A stretch of DNA of 64,000 bases, taken from assembly GCA_036417435.1 (NCBI GenBank), contig CM070899.1:101930368-101994367 (forward strand). The letters are read 5' to 3'. The stretch comes from Inia geoffrensis. Lineage: Eukaryota; Chordata; Mammalia; Artiodactyla; Iniidae. The position numbers and the translations under genes were made by a program. Positions within the stretch are counted from its first letter, which is position 1. Every line of letters starts with the position of its first letter. The notes below the pieces were generated by a model that was given only the letters and a program-made list of their open reading frames with translations, was not told where the DNA came from and searched no databases. Of this stretch, positions 37,991-51,205 are shown in pieces.

Positions 37991-39609
37991 TTGAATGTGC
38001 TGTTTTCTAAAACGCCGGTGAGTACCACTGACTTCTTGAAAGGTTCCTGCCTGAGTGTCGGTCGTGATTTGAATTCGTTTCAGATTACCCAGCGCAGGAT
38101 ATTTCTTGAGGGCAGGGTTGTGTCTGCAAAGCCGTAGGCCTTAAGGCTTGTGAATGATAGGTGCCGTTCAGCACAGTTGGTAAGGTTGTTACGGCAGTGT
38201 GCCAAAAGGCGGCAGCACTACTACGTGTCGTCTCTGGTAACGTGGGGAACCAAAGCCTTAGCGGGGTTCCCGGCGTTGTATTGGAAATGGGGAGTCGAAC
38301 GCAGCTAAACACACATCCCTGGGCTTTTGTAGGCTCACCTCCTGCCCCTTCACCTGCACTGCCCCACCCCAGGCATGTCGCAGGCCTTGCCAGTGGGCTA
38401 CTCGGAGGGTGCCGTGGTTCGCAGGTGGGGCGACTCTAATGAAGTGGGCTGGAGGTGGGAACTTGCCTAGCAGGAGCTGTGGAGATCCGGTTTCTTCACA
38501 GCCCTTCCCTCTCAGCTGTTCCACCATCATTTGGGTACACCAGGCTATGCTTACCTGTAGGAGGGCCATGTTGGATCGGGAGATTGTGGTACCACGCAGG
38601 GGAGAAGAGCAGCAGCATCCTCCAGCCGCGGGACACAGGCCTGCTGAGGCTCCAGGGGTCTGACACCCGCCGACGACAAAGAGGCCTGAGGTAAGAAAGT
38701 GGGCATTTCTTAACCCCTTACTTGCCTTGTCATTGAACAGTCCTTTTTTCTTTCAGCCTAGTTCATATACAGTGTTGCGTCTGTTTGAGTTCTACAGCCA
38801 CTTGATGCAAGTGTAAACGTAGCTGTACCTGTAGGGTTTCGGATTCTTTGCCCTGTTAGTTTATCGAGGAATGTGTTGTAGCATTCCCTGTGCTTTTGGG
38901 TGTGTTGCCCTTGATGAGCACTTTTGGATACGTTAAGTGTGTTACTGTTAATCCCAATCTCCTAATTCCCCCTTCCCCGGTCTCCAATTTGCCCCTGTGG
39001 GAACCCCTCGCTTCTTTCTTCCCTTTGTGAACCTGTGTTTCCTTTCTTTACTAGCTTCCTTTGTATCCCTAATGAGACTGCACACATAAGTGGTATCGGG
39101 GCAAATGTGTCTTGCTGCCTCTAATTGACCAGAATTAGTGAGATCATCTAGTGCTCCACCCATGCTGCTGCAAATAGTATGAGTTCATTTTGTTCTGTGG
39201 CTGAGTGCTAGTCGAGGGTGTGTAGGTAGCAGCACATCTTTCTCCCTTCGCCACTCGCTCGACAGTTGGTTCGTTTGTATGTCTTCGTTGGGGTCAATGG
39301 TACCACATGGAATGCTGGGGTGCAACTGCTTCCTTCCAATGATGCTAGTCACTGGTTCTACGACCTGCAGCGGGGTTGCCGAATCTCGTGGTACCTCCAG
39401 CGTTCAGTTTGGTCAGGAATGTGCCTACTGATCCTCATAGCGGCTGTTACCAATTTACAATCGCACCAAGAGCAATAGCTGGCTTCTCCTTTTGGCATGC
39501 CCTCTTGAGCACTTAAAATTTTAGGATTTGAGAGGACCGCAGACAGGGAACTCCTCGTCTAGCTTTCTTTTTACTCTCTAATCATGACAGATCCTGAGCA
39601 TCTTTTCAT
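37991..39609 (+). repeat. Subunit B12
   Basis: Shares caagtgtaaacg near 38809 and gtcaatggtacc near 39294 with B10, 6607 nt upstream. Confidence 0.95.
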
Positions 39610-41293
39610 TTGAATGTGCTGTTTTCTAAAACGCAGGTGAGTACCACTGAGGTCTTGAAAGCTTTCCGCCTGAGAGTCGGGCCTGATTTGAATTCATTTC
39701 AGATTACCCAGCCCAGGATATTTCTTGAGGGCAGGGTTGTGTCTGCAAAGCCGCAGGCCTTAGTCCTTGTGAATGATAGTTGCCTTTCAGCACAGTTGGT
39801 AATGTTGTTACGGCAGTGTGCCACAAGGAGGCAGCACTACTCCGTGTCGTCTCTGGTAACTTGGGGAAAGAAAGCCTTAGCGGGGATCCAGGTGTCGGAT
39901 TGGAAATGGGGAGTCGAACGCGGCTAAACACACAATCCTGGGCTTGTGTATGCTCACCTCCTGCCCCTGAACCTGCACTGCCCCACCCCAGGCATATCGG
40001 AAGCCTTTCAGGTGGGCTATTCGGAGGGTGCCGTGGTTCGCAGGTGGGGCGACTCTGATGATGGGGGCTGGAGGTGGGAACCTGCCTAGCAGGAGCTGTG
40101 GAGATCCGGTTTCCTCACTGCTCTTCCCTCTCAGCTGCTCCACCCTCATTTGGGTACACCAGGATTTGCTTACCTGTACGAGGGCCACGTTGGATCGGGA
40201 GACTGCGGTAACACGTGGGGGAGAATGGGCAGTAGCGGCCGAGGTGCCGCTGGTCAGGTGGCACGTCCTCCTCCCTTGCTGCCTCAGCAGCAGCCGGCTC
40301 CGGCCGTGGGACCCAGGCCTGCCGAGGCTCCAGGGGCCGTTACCGTGGTAACGACATCACAGAGGCCTGAGGTAACAGAGTAGGCATTTCTTAAGCCCTC
40401 ACTTGCCTTGTCATTGAACAGCCCTTTTCCGTTTGAGCCTAGTTCATATACAGTGTTGTGTCTGTTTGAGTTGTACAGCCACCCAATGCAATTATACACG
40501 TAGCTGTACCCGTAGGGTTTCGGATTCTTTGCACTCTTCGTTTATTGAGGAATGTTTTGTAGCGTTCCTTGTGCTTGCGGGTGGGTCGCCCTTGATGAGC
40601 ACTTTTGGATACGTTAAACGTGTTTCTGTGAATCCCGACCTACTACTTCACCCTTCCCCGGTCTCCAATTTCCCCCTCAGGGAACTCCAGGCTTCTTTCT
40701 TCCCTTTGTGAGCCTGAGTTTCCTTTGTGTACTAGCTTCCATAGTATCCGTATTTAGACGGCACACATAAGTGTGATATGCGGAGATATGTGTCTTGCTG
40801 CCTCGAATTGACCAGAATTAGTGAGATCATCTACTGCTCCACCCAGGCTGCTGCAAAGACTATGGGTTCATTTTGCCCTGTGGCTGAGTGGTAGTCGAGG
40901 GTGTGTAGGTAGCAGAACATCTTTCTCCCTTCACCCCTCGCTCCCCATTTCATTCGTTTGTATGTCTTGGCTGTGGTCATGGGTACCACAAGGACAGCTG
41001 GGCTGCAAGTGCTTCCTTCCAATGATGCCAGTCTCTGGTTACACGACCTGTAGCGGGGTTGCCGAATCTGGTGGTACATCCAGTGTTTAGTTTGGTAAGG
41101 AATATGCCTAGTGATCCTCATTACCGGCTGTTAGCAATTTACAATCCGACCAACAGCAATACCTGGCTTCTCTTTCTGGCATGCCCTGTTGAGCTCTTAC
41201 GCTTTTAGGGTTTGAGAGGACTGCAGCCAGGGAACACCTCGTCTAGCTTTCTTTCCACTCTCGAATCATGACAGATCCTGAGCATATTTTGTT
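39610..41293 (+). repeat. Subunit A13 (1684 nt)
   Basis: One-C-deletion A copy, partner of A11. Own base taacacgtgggggag near 40209. Confidence 0.95.
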
Positions 41294-42912
41294 TTGAATG
41301 TGCTGTTTTCTAAAACGCCGGTGAGTACCACTGACTTCTTGAAAGGTTCCTGCCTGAGTGTCGGGCGTGATTTGAATTCGTTTCAGATTACCCAGCGCAG
41401 GATATTTCTTGAGGGCAGGGTTGTGTCTGCAAAGCCGTAGGCCTTAAGGCTTGTGAATGATAGGTGCCCTTCAGCACAGTTGGTAAGGTTGTTACGGCAG
41501 TGTGCCAAAAGGCGGCAGCACTACTACGTGTCGTCTCTGGTAACGTGGGGAACCAAAGCCTTAGCGGGGTTCCCGGCGTTGTATTGGAAATGGGGAGTCG
41601 AACGCAGCTAAACACACATCCCTGGGCTTTTGTAGGCTCACCTCCTGCCCCTTCACCTGCACTGCCCCACCCCAGGCATGTCGCAGGCCTTGCCAGTGGG
41701 CTACTCGGAGGGTACCGTGGTTCGCTGGCGGGGCGACTCTAATGAAGTGGGCTGGAGGTGGGAACTTGCCTAGCAGGAGCTGTGGAGATCCGGTTTCTTC
41801 ACAGCCTTTCCCTCTCAGCTGTTCCACCATCATTTGGGTACACCAGGCTATGCTTACCTGTAGGAGGGCCATGTTGGATCGGGAGATTGTGGTACCACGC
41901 AGGGGAGAAGAGCAGCAGCATCCTCCAGCCGCGGGACACAGGCCTGCTGAGGCTCCAGGGGTCTGACACCCGCCGACGACAAAGAGGCCTGAGGTAAGAA
42001 AGTGGGCATTTCTTAACCCCTTACTTGCCTTGTCATTCAACAGTCCTTTTTTCTTTCAGCCTAGTTCATATACAGTGTTGCGTCTGTTTGAGTTCTACAG
42101 CCACTTGATGCAAGTATAAACGTAGCGGTACCTGTAGGGTTTCGGATTCTTTGCCCTGTTAGTTTATCGAGGAATGTGTTGTAGCATTCCCTGTGCCTTT
42201 GGGTGTGTTGCCCTTGATGAGCACTTTTGGATACGTTAAGTGTGTTACTGTTAATCCCAATCTCCTAATTCCCCCTTCCCCGGTCTCCAATTTGCCCCTG
42301 TGGGAACCCCTCGCTTCTTTCTTCCCTTTGTGAACCTGTGTTTCCTTTCTTTACTAGCTTCCTTTGTATCCCTATTGAGACTGCACACATAAGTGGTATC
42401 GGGGCAAATGTGTCTTGCTGCCTCTAATTGACCAGAATTAGTGAGATCATCTAGTGCTCCACCCATGCTGCTGCAAATAGTATGAGTTCATTTTGTTCTG
42501 TGGCTGAGTGCTAGTCGAGGGTGTGTAGGTAGCAGCACATCTTTCTCCCTTCGCCACTCGCTCGACAGTTGGTTCGTTTGTATGTCTTCGTTGGGGTCAA
42601 CGGTACCACATGGAATGCTGGGGTGCAACTGCTTCCTTCCAATGATGCTAGTCACTGGTTCTACGACCTGCAGCGGGGTTGCCGAATCTCGTGGTACCTC
42701 CAGCGTTCAGTTTGGTCAGGAATGTGCCTACTGATCCTCATAGCAGCTGTTACCAATTTACAATCGCACCAAGAGCAATAGCTGGCTTCTCCTTTTGGCA
42801 TGCCCCGTTGAGCACTTAAAATTTTAGGATTTGAGTGGACCGCAGACAGGGAACTCCTCGTCTAGTTTTCTTTTCACTCTCTAATCATGACAGATCCTGA
42901 GCATCTTTTCAT
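41294..42912 (+). repeat. Subunit B13
   Basis: ggtaccgtggttcgctggcg-type B copy, partner of B11 (6607 nt) and B1 (39642 nt). Own base cacagcctttccctc near 41810. Confidence 0.95.
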
Positions 42913-44597
42913 TTGAATGTGCTGTTTTCTAAAACGCAGGTGAGTACCACTGAGGTCTTGAAAGCTTTCCGCCTGAGAGTCGGGCCGGATTTGAATTCCT
43001 TTCAGATTACCCAGGCCAGGATATTTCTTGAGGGCAGGGTTGTGTCTGCAAAGCCGCAGGCCTTAGGCCTTGTGAATGATAGTTGCCTTTCAGCACAGTT
43101 GGTAATGTTGTTACGGCAGTGTGCCACAAGGAGGCAGCACTACTCCGTGTCGTCTCTGGTAACTTGGGGAAAGAAAGCCTTAGCGGGGATCCAGGTGTCG
43201 GATTGGAAATGGGGAGTCGAACGCGGCTAAACACACAATCCTGGGCTTGTGTATGCTCACCTCCTGCCCCTGAACCTGCAGTGCCCCACTCCAGGCATAT
43301 CGGAAGCCTTTCAGGTGGGCTATTCGGAGGGTGCCGTGGTTCGCAGGTGGGGCGACTCTGATGATGGGGGCTGGAGGTGGGAACCTGCCTAGCAGGAGCT
43401 GTGGAGATCCGGTTTCCTCACCGCTCTTCCCTCTCAGCTGCTCCACCCTCATTTGGGTACACCAGGATTTGCTTACCTGTACGAGGGCCACGTTGGATCG
43501 GGAGACTGCGGTAACACGCAGGGGAGAATGGGCAGTAGCGGCCCGAGGTGCCGCTGGTCAGGTGGCACGTCCTCCTCCCTTGCTGCCTCAGCAGCAGCCG
43601 GCTCCGGCCGTGGGACCTAGGCCTGCCGAGGCTCCAGGGGCCGTTACCGTGGTAACGACATCACAGAGGCCTGAGGTAACAGAGTAGGCATTTCTTAAGC
43701 CCTCACTTGCCTTGTCATTGAACAGCCCTTTTCCGTTTGAGCCTAGTACATATACAGTGTTGTGTCTCTTTGAGTTGTACAGCCACCCGATGCAATTATA
43801 CACGTAGCTGTACCCGTAAGGTTTCGGATTCTTTGCACTCTTCGTTTATTGAGGAATGTTTTGTAGCGTTCCCCGTGCTTGCGCGTGGGTCGCCCTTGAT
43901 GAGCACTTTTCGATACGTTAAGCGTGTTTCTGTAAATCCCGACCTCCTACTTCACCCTTCTCCGGTCTCCAATTTCCCCCTCAGGGAACTCCAGGCTTCT
44001 TTCTTCCCTTTGTGAGCCTGAGTTTCCTTTGTGTTGTAGCTTCCATAGTATCCGTATTTAGACGGCACACATAAGTGTGATATGAGGAGATATGTGTCTT
44101 GCTGCCTCGAATTGACCAGAATTAGTGAGATCATCTACTGCTCCACCCAGGCTGCTGCAAAGACTATGGGTTCATTTTGCCCTGTGGCTGAGTGGTAGTC
44201 GAGGGTGTGTAGGTAGCAGAACATCTTTCTCCATTCACCCCTCGCTCCCCATTTCATTCGTTTGTATGTCTTGGCTGTGGTCATGGGTACCACAAGGACA
44301 GCTGGGCTGCAAGTGCTTCCTTCCAATGATGCCAGTCTCTGGTTACACGACCTGTAGCGGGGTTGCCGAATCTGGTGGTACATCCAGTGTTTAGTTTGGT
44401 AAGGAATATGCCTAGTGATCCTCATTACCGGCTGTTAGCAATTTACAATCCGACCAACAGCAATACCTGGCTTCTCTTTCTGGCATGCCCTGTTGAGCTC
44501 TTACGCTTTTAGGGTTTGAGAGGACTGCAGCCAGGGAACACCTCGTCTAGCTTTCTTTCCACTCTCGAATCATGACAGATCCTGAGCATATTTTGTT
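42913..44597 (+). repeat. Subunit A14
   Basis: Shares cccaggccagg near 43010 only with A2, together with gggacctaggcc near 43613. Confidence 0.95.
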
Positions 44598-46216
44598 TTG
44601 AATGTGCTGTTTTCTAAAACGCCCGTGAGTACCACTGACTTCTTGAAAGGTTCCTGCCTGAGTGTCGGGCGTGATTTGAATTCGTTTCAGATTACCCAGC
44701 GCAGGATATTTCTTGAGGGCAGGGTTGTGTCTGCAAAGCCGTAGGCCTTAAGGCTTGTGAATGATAGGTGCCCTTCAGCACAGTTGGTAAGGTTGTTACG
44801 GCAGTGTGCCAAAAGGCGGCAGCACTACTACGTGTCGTCTCTGGTAACGTGGGGAACCAAAGCCTTAGCGGGGTTCCCGGCGTTGTATTGGAAATGGGGA
44901 GTCGAACGCAGCTAAACACACATCCCTGGGCTTTTGTAGGCTCACCTCCTGCCCCTTCACCTGCACTGCCCCACCCCAGGCATGTCGCAGGCCTTGCCAG
45001 TGGGCTACTCGAAGGGTACCGTGGTTCGCTGGCGGGGCGACTCTAATGAAGTGGGCTGGAGGTGGGAACTTGCCTAGCAGGAGCTGTGGAGATCCGGTTT
45101 CTTCACAGCCCTTCCCTCTCAGCTGTTCCACCATCATTTGGGTACACCAGGCTATGCTTACCTGTAGGAGGGCCATGTTGGATCGGGAGATTGTGGTACC
45201 ACGCAGGGGAGAAGAGCAGCAGCATCCTCCAGCCGCGGGACACAGGCCTGCTGAGGCTACAGGGGTCTGACACCCGCCGACGACAAAGAGGCCTGAGGTA
45301 AGAAAGTGGGCATTTCTTAACCCCTTACTTGCCTTGTCATTCAACAGTCCTTTTTTCTTTCAGCCTAGTTCATATACAGTGTTGCGTCTGTTTGAGTTCT
45401 ACAGCCACTTGATGCAAGTATAAACGTAGCGGTACCTGTAGGGTTTCGGATTCTTTGCCCTGTTAGTTTATCGAGGAATGTGTTGTAGCATTCCCTGTGC
45501 CTTTGGGTGTGTTGCCCTTGATGAGCACTTTTGGATACGTTAAGTGTGTTACTGTTAATCCCAATCTCCTAATTCCCCCTTCCCCGGTCTCCAATTTGCC
45601 CCTGTGGGAACCCCTCGCTTCTTTCTTCCCTTTGTGAACCTGTGTTTCCTTTCTTTACTAGCTTCCTTTGTATCCCTATTGAGACTGCACACATAAGTGG
45701 TATCGGGGCAAATGTGTCTTGCAGCCTCTAATTGACCAGAATTAGTGAGATCATCTAGTGCTCCACCCATGCTGCTGCAAATAGTATTAGTTCATTTTGT
45801 TCTGTGGCTGAGTGCTAGTCGAGGGTGTGTAGGTAGCAGCACATCTTTCTCCCTTCGCCACTCGCTCGACAGTTGGTTCGTTTGTATGTCTTCGTTGGGG
45901 TCAACGGTACCACATGGAATGCTGGGGTGCAACTGCTTCCTTCCAATGATGCTAGTCACTGGTTCTACGACCTGCAGCGGGGTTGCCGAATCTCGTGGTA
46001 CCTCCAGCGTTCAGTTTGGTCAGGAATGTGCCTACTGATCCTCATAGCAGCTGTTACCAATTTACAATCGCACCAAGAGCAATAGCTGGCTTCTCCTTTT
46101 GGCATGCCCCGTTGAGCACTTAAAATTTTAGGATTTGAGTGGACCGCAGACAGGGAACTCCTCGTCTAGTTTTCTTTTCACTCTCTAATCATGACAGATC
46201 CTGAGCATCTTTTCAT
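44598..46216 (+). repeat. Subunit B14
   Basis: Partner of B4 (ctcgaagggtaccg near 45009, aatagtattagttc near 45781). Own base gaggctacagg near 45253. Opens with cgcccgtgag, a reading shared with B10. Confidence 0.95.
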
Positions 46217-47901
46217 TTGAATGTGCTGTTTTCTAAAACGCAGGTGAGTACCACTGAGGTCTTGAAAGCTTTCCGCCTGAGAGTCGGGCCGGATTTGAAT
46301 TCCTTTCAGATTACCCAGCCCAGGATATTTCTTGAGGGCAGGGTTGTGTCTGCAAAGCCGCAGGCCTTAGGCCTTGTGAATGATAGTTGCCTTTCAGCAC
46401 AGTTGGTAATGTTGTTACGGCAGTGTGCCACAAGGAGGCAGCACTACTCCGTGTCGTCTCTGGTAACTTGGGGAAAGAAAGCCTTAGCGGGGATCCAGGT
46501 GTCGGATTGGAAATGGGGAGTCGAACGCGGCTAAACACACAATCCTGGGCTTGTGTATGCTCACCTCCTGCCCCTGAACCTGCAGTGCCCCACTCCAGGC
46601 ATATCGGAAGCCTTTCAGGTGGGCTATTCGGAGGGTGCCGTGGTTCGCAGGTGGGGCGACTCTGATGATGGGGGCTGGAGGTGGGAACCTGCCTAGCAGG
46701 AGCTGTGGAGATCCGGTTTCCTCACCGCTCTTCCCTCTCAGCTGCTCCACCCTCATTTGGGTACACCAGGATTTGCTTACCTGTACGAGGGCCACGTTGG
46801 ATCGGGAGACTGCGGTAACACGCAGGGGAGAATGGGCAGTAGCGGCCCGAGGTGCCGCTGGTCAGGTGGCACGTCCTCCTCCCTTGCTGCCTCAGCAGCA
46901 GCCGGCTCCGGCCGTGGGACCTAGGCCTGCCGAGGCTCCAGGGGCCGTTACCGTGGTAACGACATCACAGAGGCCTGAGGTAACAGAGTAGGCATTTCTT
47001 AAGCCCTCACTTGCCTTGTCATTGAACAGCCCTTTTCCGTTTGAGCCTAGTACATATACAGTGTTGTGTCTCTTTGAGTTGTACAGCCACCCGATGCAAT
47101 TATACACGTAGCTGTACCCGTAAGGTTTCGGATTCTTTGCACTCTTCGTTTATTGAGGAATGTTTTGTAGCGTTCCCCGTGCTTGCGCGTGGGTCGCCCT
47201 TGATGAGCACTTTTCGATACGTTAAGCGTGTTTCTGTAAATCCCGACCTCCTACTTCACCCTTCTCCGGTCTCCAATTTCCCCCTCAGGGAACTCCAGGC
47301 TTCTTTCTTCCCTTTGTGAGCCTGAGTTTCCTTTGTGTTGTAGCTTCCATAGTATCCGTATTTAGACGGCACACATAAGTGTGATATGAGGAGATATGTG
47401 TCTTGCTGCCTCGAATTGACCAGAATTAGTGAGATCATCTACTGCTCCACCCAGGCTGCTGCAAAGACTATGGGTTCATTTTGCCCTGTGGCTGAGTGGT
47501 AGTCGAGGGTGTGTAGGTAGCAGAACATCTTTCTCCATTCACCCCTCGCTCCCCATTTCATTCGTTTGTATGTCTTGGCTGTGGTCATGGGTACCACAAG
47601 GACAGCTGGGCAGCAAGTGCTTCCTTCCAATGATGCCAGTCTCTGGTTACACGACCTGTAGCGGGGTTGCCGAATCTGGTGGTACATCCAGTGTTTAGTT
47701 TGGTAAGGAATATGCCTAGTGATCCTCATTACCGGCTGTTAGCAATTTACAATCCGACCAACAGCAATACCTGGCTTCTCTTTCTGGCATGCCCTGTTGA
47801 GCTCTTACGCTTTTAGGGTTTGAGAGGACTGCAGCCAGGGAACACCTCGTCTAGCTTTCTTTCCACTCTCGAATCATGACAGATACTGAGCATATTTTGT
47901 T
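46217..47901 (+). repeat. Subunit A15
   Basis: gggacctaggcc-type A copy, partner of A5 at 33036 nt. Own base gctgggcagcaagtg near 47606. Confidence 0.95.
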
Positions 47902-49520
47902 TTGAATGTGCTGTTTTCTAAAACGCCGGTGAGTACCACTGACTTCTTGAAAGGTTCCTGCCTGAGTGTCGGTCGTGATTTGAATTCGTTTCAGATTACC
48001 CAGCGCAGGATATTTCTTGAGGGCAGGGTTGTGTCTGCAAAGCCGTAGGCCTTAAGGCTTGTGAATGATAGGTGCCCTTCAGCACAGTTGGTAAGGTTGT
48101 TACGGCAGTGTGCGAAAAGGCGGCAGCACTACTACGTGTCGTCTCTGGTAACGTGGGGAACCAAAGCCTTAGCGGGGTTCCCGGCGTTGTATTGGAAATG
48201 GGGAGTCGAACGCAGCTAAACACACATCCCTGGGCTTTTGTAGGCTCACTTCCTGCCCCTTCACCTGCACTGCCCCACCCCAGGCATGTCGCAGGCCTTG
48301 CCAGTGGGCTACTCGGAGGGTGCCGTGGTTCGCAGGTGGGGCGACTCTAATGAAGTGGGCTGGAGGTGGGAACTTGCCTAGCAGGAGCTGTGGAGATCCG
48401 GTTTCTTCAAAGCCCTTCCCTCTCAGCTGTTCCACCATCATTTGGGTACACCAGGCTATGCTTACCTGTAGGAGGGCCATGTTGGATCGGGAGATTGTGG
48501 TACCACGCAGGGGAGAAGAGCAGCAGCATCCTCCAGCCGCGGGACACAGGCCTGCTGAGGCTCCAGGGGTCTGACACCCGCCGACGACAAAGAGGCCTGA
48601 GGTAAGAAAGTGGGCATTTCTTAACCCCTTACTTGCCTTGTCATTGAACAGTCCTTTTTTCTTTCAGCCTAGTTCATATACAGTGTTGCGTCTGTTTGAG
48701 TTCTACAGCCACTTGATGCAAGTATAAACGTAGCGGTACCTGTAGGGTTTCGGATTCTTTGCCCTGTTAGTTTATCGAGGAATGTGTTGTAGCATTCCCT
48801 GTGCTTTTGGGTGTGTTGCCCTTGATGAGCACTTTTGGATACGTTAAGTGTGTTACTGTTAATCCCAATCTCCTAATTCCCCCTTCCCCGGTCTCCAATT
48901 TGCCACTGTGGGAACCCCTCGCTTCTTTCTTCCCTTTGTGAACCTGTGTTTCCTTTCTTTACTAGCTTCCTTTGTATCCCTATTGAGACTGCACACATAA
49001 GTGGTATCGGGGCAAATGTGTCTTGCTGTCTCTAATTGACCAGAATTAGTGAGATCATCTAGTGCTCCACCCATGCTGCTGCAAATAGTATGAGTTCATT
49101 TTGTTCTGTGGCTGAGTGCTAGTCGAGGGTGTGTAGGTAGCAGCACATCTTTCTCCCTTCGCCACTCGCTCGACAGTTGGTTCGTTTGTATGTCTTCGTT
49201 GGGGTCAACGGTACCACATGGAATGCTGGGGTGCAACTGCTTCCTTCCAATGATGCTAGTCACTGGTTCTACGACCTGCAGCGGGGTTGCCGAATCTCGT
49301 GGTACCTCCAGCGTTCAGTTTGGTCAGGAATGTGCCTACTGATCCTCATAGCGGCTGTTACCAATTTACAATCGCACCAAGAGCAATAGCTGGCTTCTCC
49401 TTTTGGCATGCCCTCTTGAGCACTTAAAATTTTAGGATTTGAGAGGACCGCAGACAGGGAACTCCTCGTCTAGCTTTCTTTTCACTCTCTAATCATGACA
49501 GATCCTGAGCATCTTTTCAT
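47902..49520 (+). repeat. Subunit B15
   Basis: gtgcgaaaagg-type copy, partner of B5 (shared tcttgctgtctctaattg near 49021). Last subunit of the homogenised core. Confidence 0.95.
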
Positions 49521-51205
49521 TTGAATGTGCTGTTTTCTAAAACGCAGGTGAGTACCACTGAGGTCTTGAAAGCTTTCCGCCTGAGAGTCCGGCGTGATTT
49601 GAATTCGTTTCAGATTACCCAGCGCAGGATATTTCTTGAGGGCAGGGTTGTGTCTGCAAAGCCGTAGGCCTTAAGCCTTGTGAATGATAGGTGCCCTTCA
49701 GCACAGTTGGTAAGGTTGCTATCGCAGTGTATCAAAAGGCGGCAGCACTACTCCGTGTCGTCTCTGGTAACTTGGGGAAAGAAAGCCTTAGCGGGGATCC
49801 AGGTGTCGGATTGGAAATGGGGAGTCGAACGCGGCTAAACACACAATCCTGCGCTTGTGTATGCTCACCTCCTGCCACTGAACCTGCACTGCCCCACCCC
49901 AGGCATATCGGAAGCCTTTCAGGTGGGCTATTCGGAGGGTGCCGTGGTTCGCAGGTGGGGCGACTCTGATGATGGGGGCTGGAGGTGGGAACCTGCCTAG
50001 CAGGAGCTGTGGAGATCCGGTTTCCTCACCGCTCTTCCCTCTCAGCTGCTCCACCCTCATTTGGGTACACCAGGATTTGCTTACCTGTACGAGGGCCACG
50101 TTGGATCGGGAGACTGCGGTAACACGCAGGGGAGAATGGGCAGTAGCGGACCCAGGTGCCGCTGGTCAGGTGGCACGTCCTCCTCGCTTGCTGCCTCAGC
50201 AGCAGCCGGCTCCGGCCGTGGGACCCAGGCCTGCCGAGGCTCCAGGGGCCGTTGCCGTGGTAACGACATCACAGAGGCCTGAGGTAACAGAGTAGGCATT
50301 TCTTAAGCCCTCACTTGCCTTGTCATTGAACAGCCCTTTTCCGTTTGAGCCTAGTTCATATACAGTGTTGTGTCTGTTTGAGTTGTACAGCCACCCAATG
50401 CAATTATACACGTAGCTGTACCCGTAGGGTTTCGGATTCTTGGCAATCTTCGTTTATCGAGGAATGTTTTGTAGCGTTCCCTGTGCTTGCGCGTGGGTCG
50501 CCTTTGATGAGCACTTTTGGATACGTTAAGCGTGTTTCTGTGAATCCCGACCTCCTACTTCAACCTTCCCAGGTCTCCAATTTCCCCCTCAGGGAACTCC
50601 AGGCTTCTTTCTTCCCTTTGTGAGCCTGAGTTTCCTTTGTGTACTAGCTTCCATAGTATCCGTATTTAGACGGCACACATAAGTGTGATATGCGGGGATA
50701 TGTGTCTTGCTGCCTCTAATTGACCAGAATTAGTGAGATCATCTACTGCTCCACCCAGGCTGCTGCAAAGACTATGGGTTCCTTTTGCCCTGTGGCTGAG
50801 TGGTAGTCGAGGGTTTGTAGGTAGCAGAACATCTTTCTCCATTCACCCGTCGCTCCACATTTCGTTCGTTTGTATGTCTTGGCTGTGGTCATGCGTACCA
50901 CAAGGACAGCTGGGCTGCAAGTGCTTCCTTCCAATGATGCCAGTCTCTGGTTACACGACCTGTAGCGGGGTTGCCGAATCTGGTGGTACATCTAGTGTTT
51001 AGTTTGGTAAGGAATATGCCTAGTGATCCTCATTACCGGCTGTTAGCAATTTACAATCCGACCAACAGCAATACCTGGCTTCTCTTTCTGGCATGCCCTG
51101 TTGAGCTCTTACGCTTTTAGGGTTTGAGAGGACTGCAGCCAGGGAACACCTCGTCTAGCTTTCTTTCCACTCTCGAATCATGACAGATCCTGAGCATATT
51201 TTGTT
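49521..51205 (+). repeat. Subunit A16, A/B chimera
   Basis: Begins as A, turns B-like from about 49594 (ggcgtgatttgaattcg, cagcgcagg, gccgtaggcc, gataggtgccc, aaaaggcgg), and returns to A by 49753 (actactccgtg). The tract has gctatcgcagtgtatc. Its gctat resembles the gctatggc of B18 and B19, so a diverged B copy seems to be the source. X-box variant GTTGCCGTGGTAAC at 50251-50264. Confidence 0.93.
50251..50264. promoter_or_regulatory. X-box variant in A16
   Basis: GTTGCCGTGGTAAC. The single change from the core reading (A to G at the fourth base) falls at the R position of the RFX consensus, so the match is kept. Confidence 0.55.
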
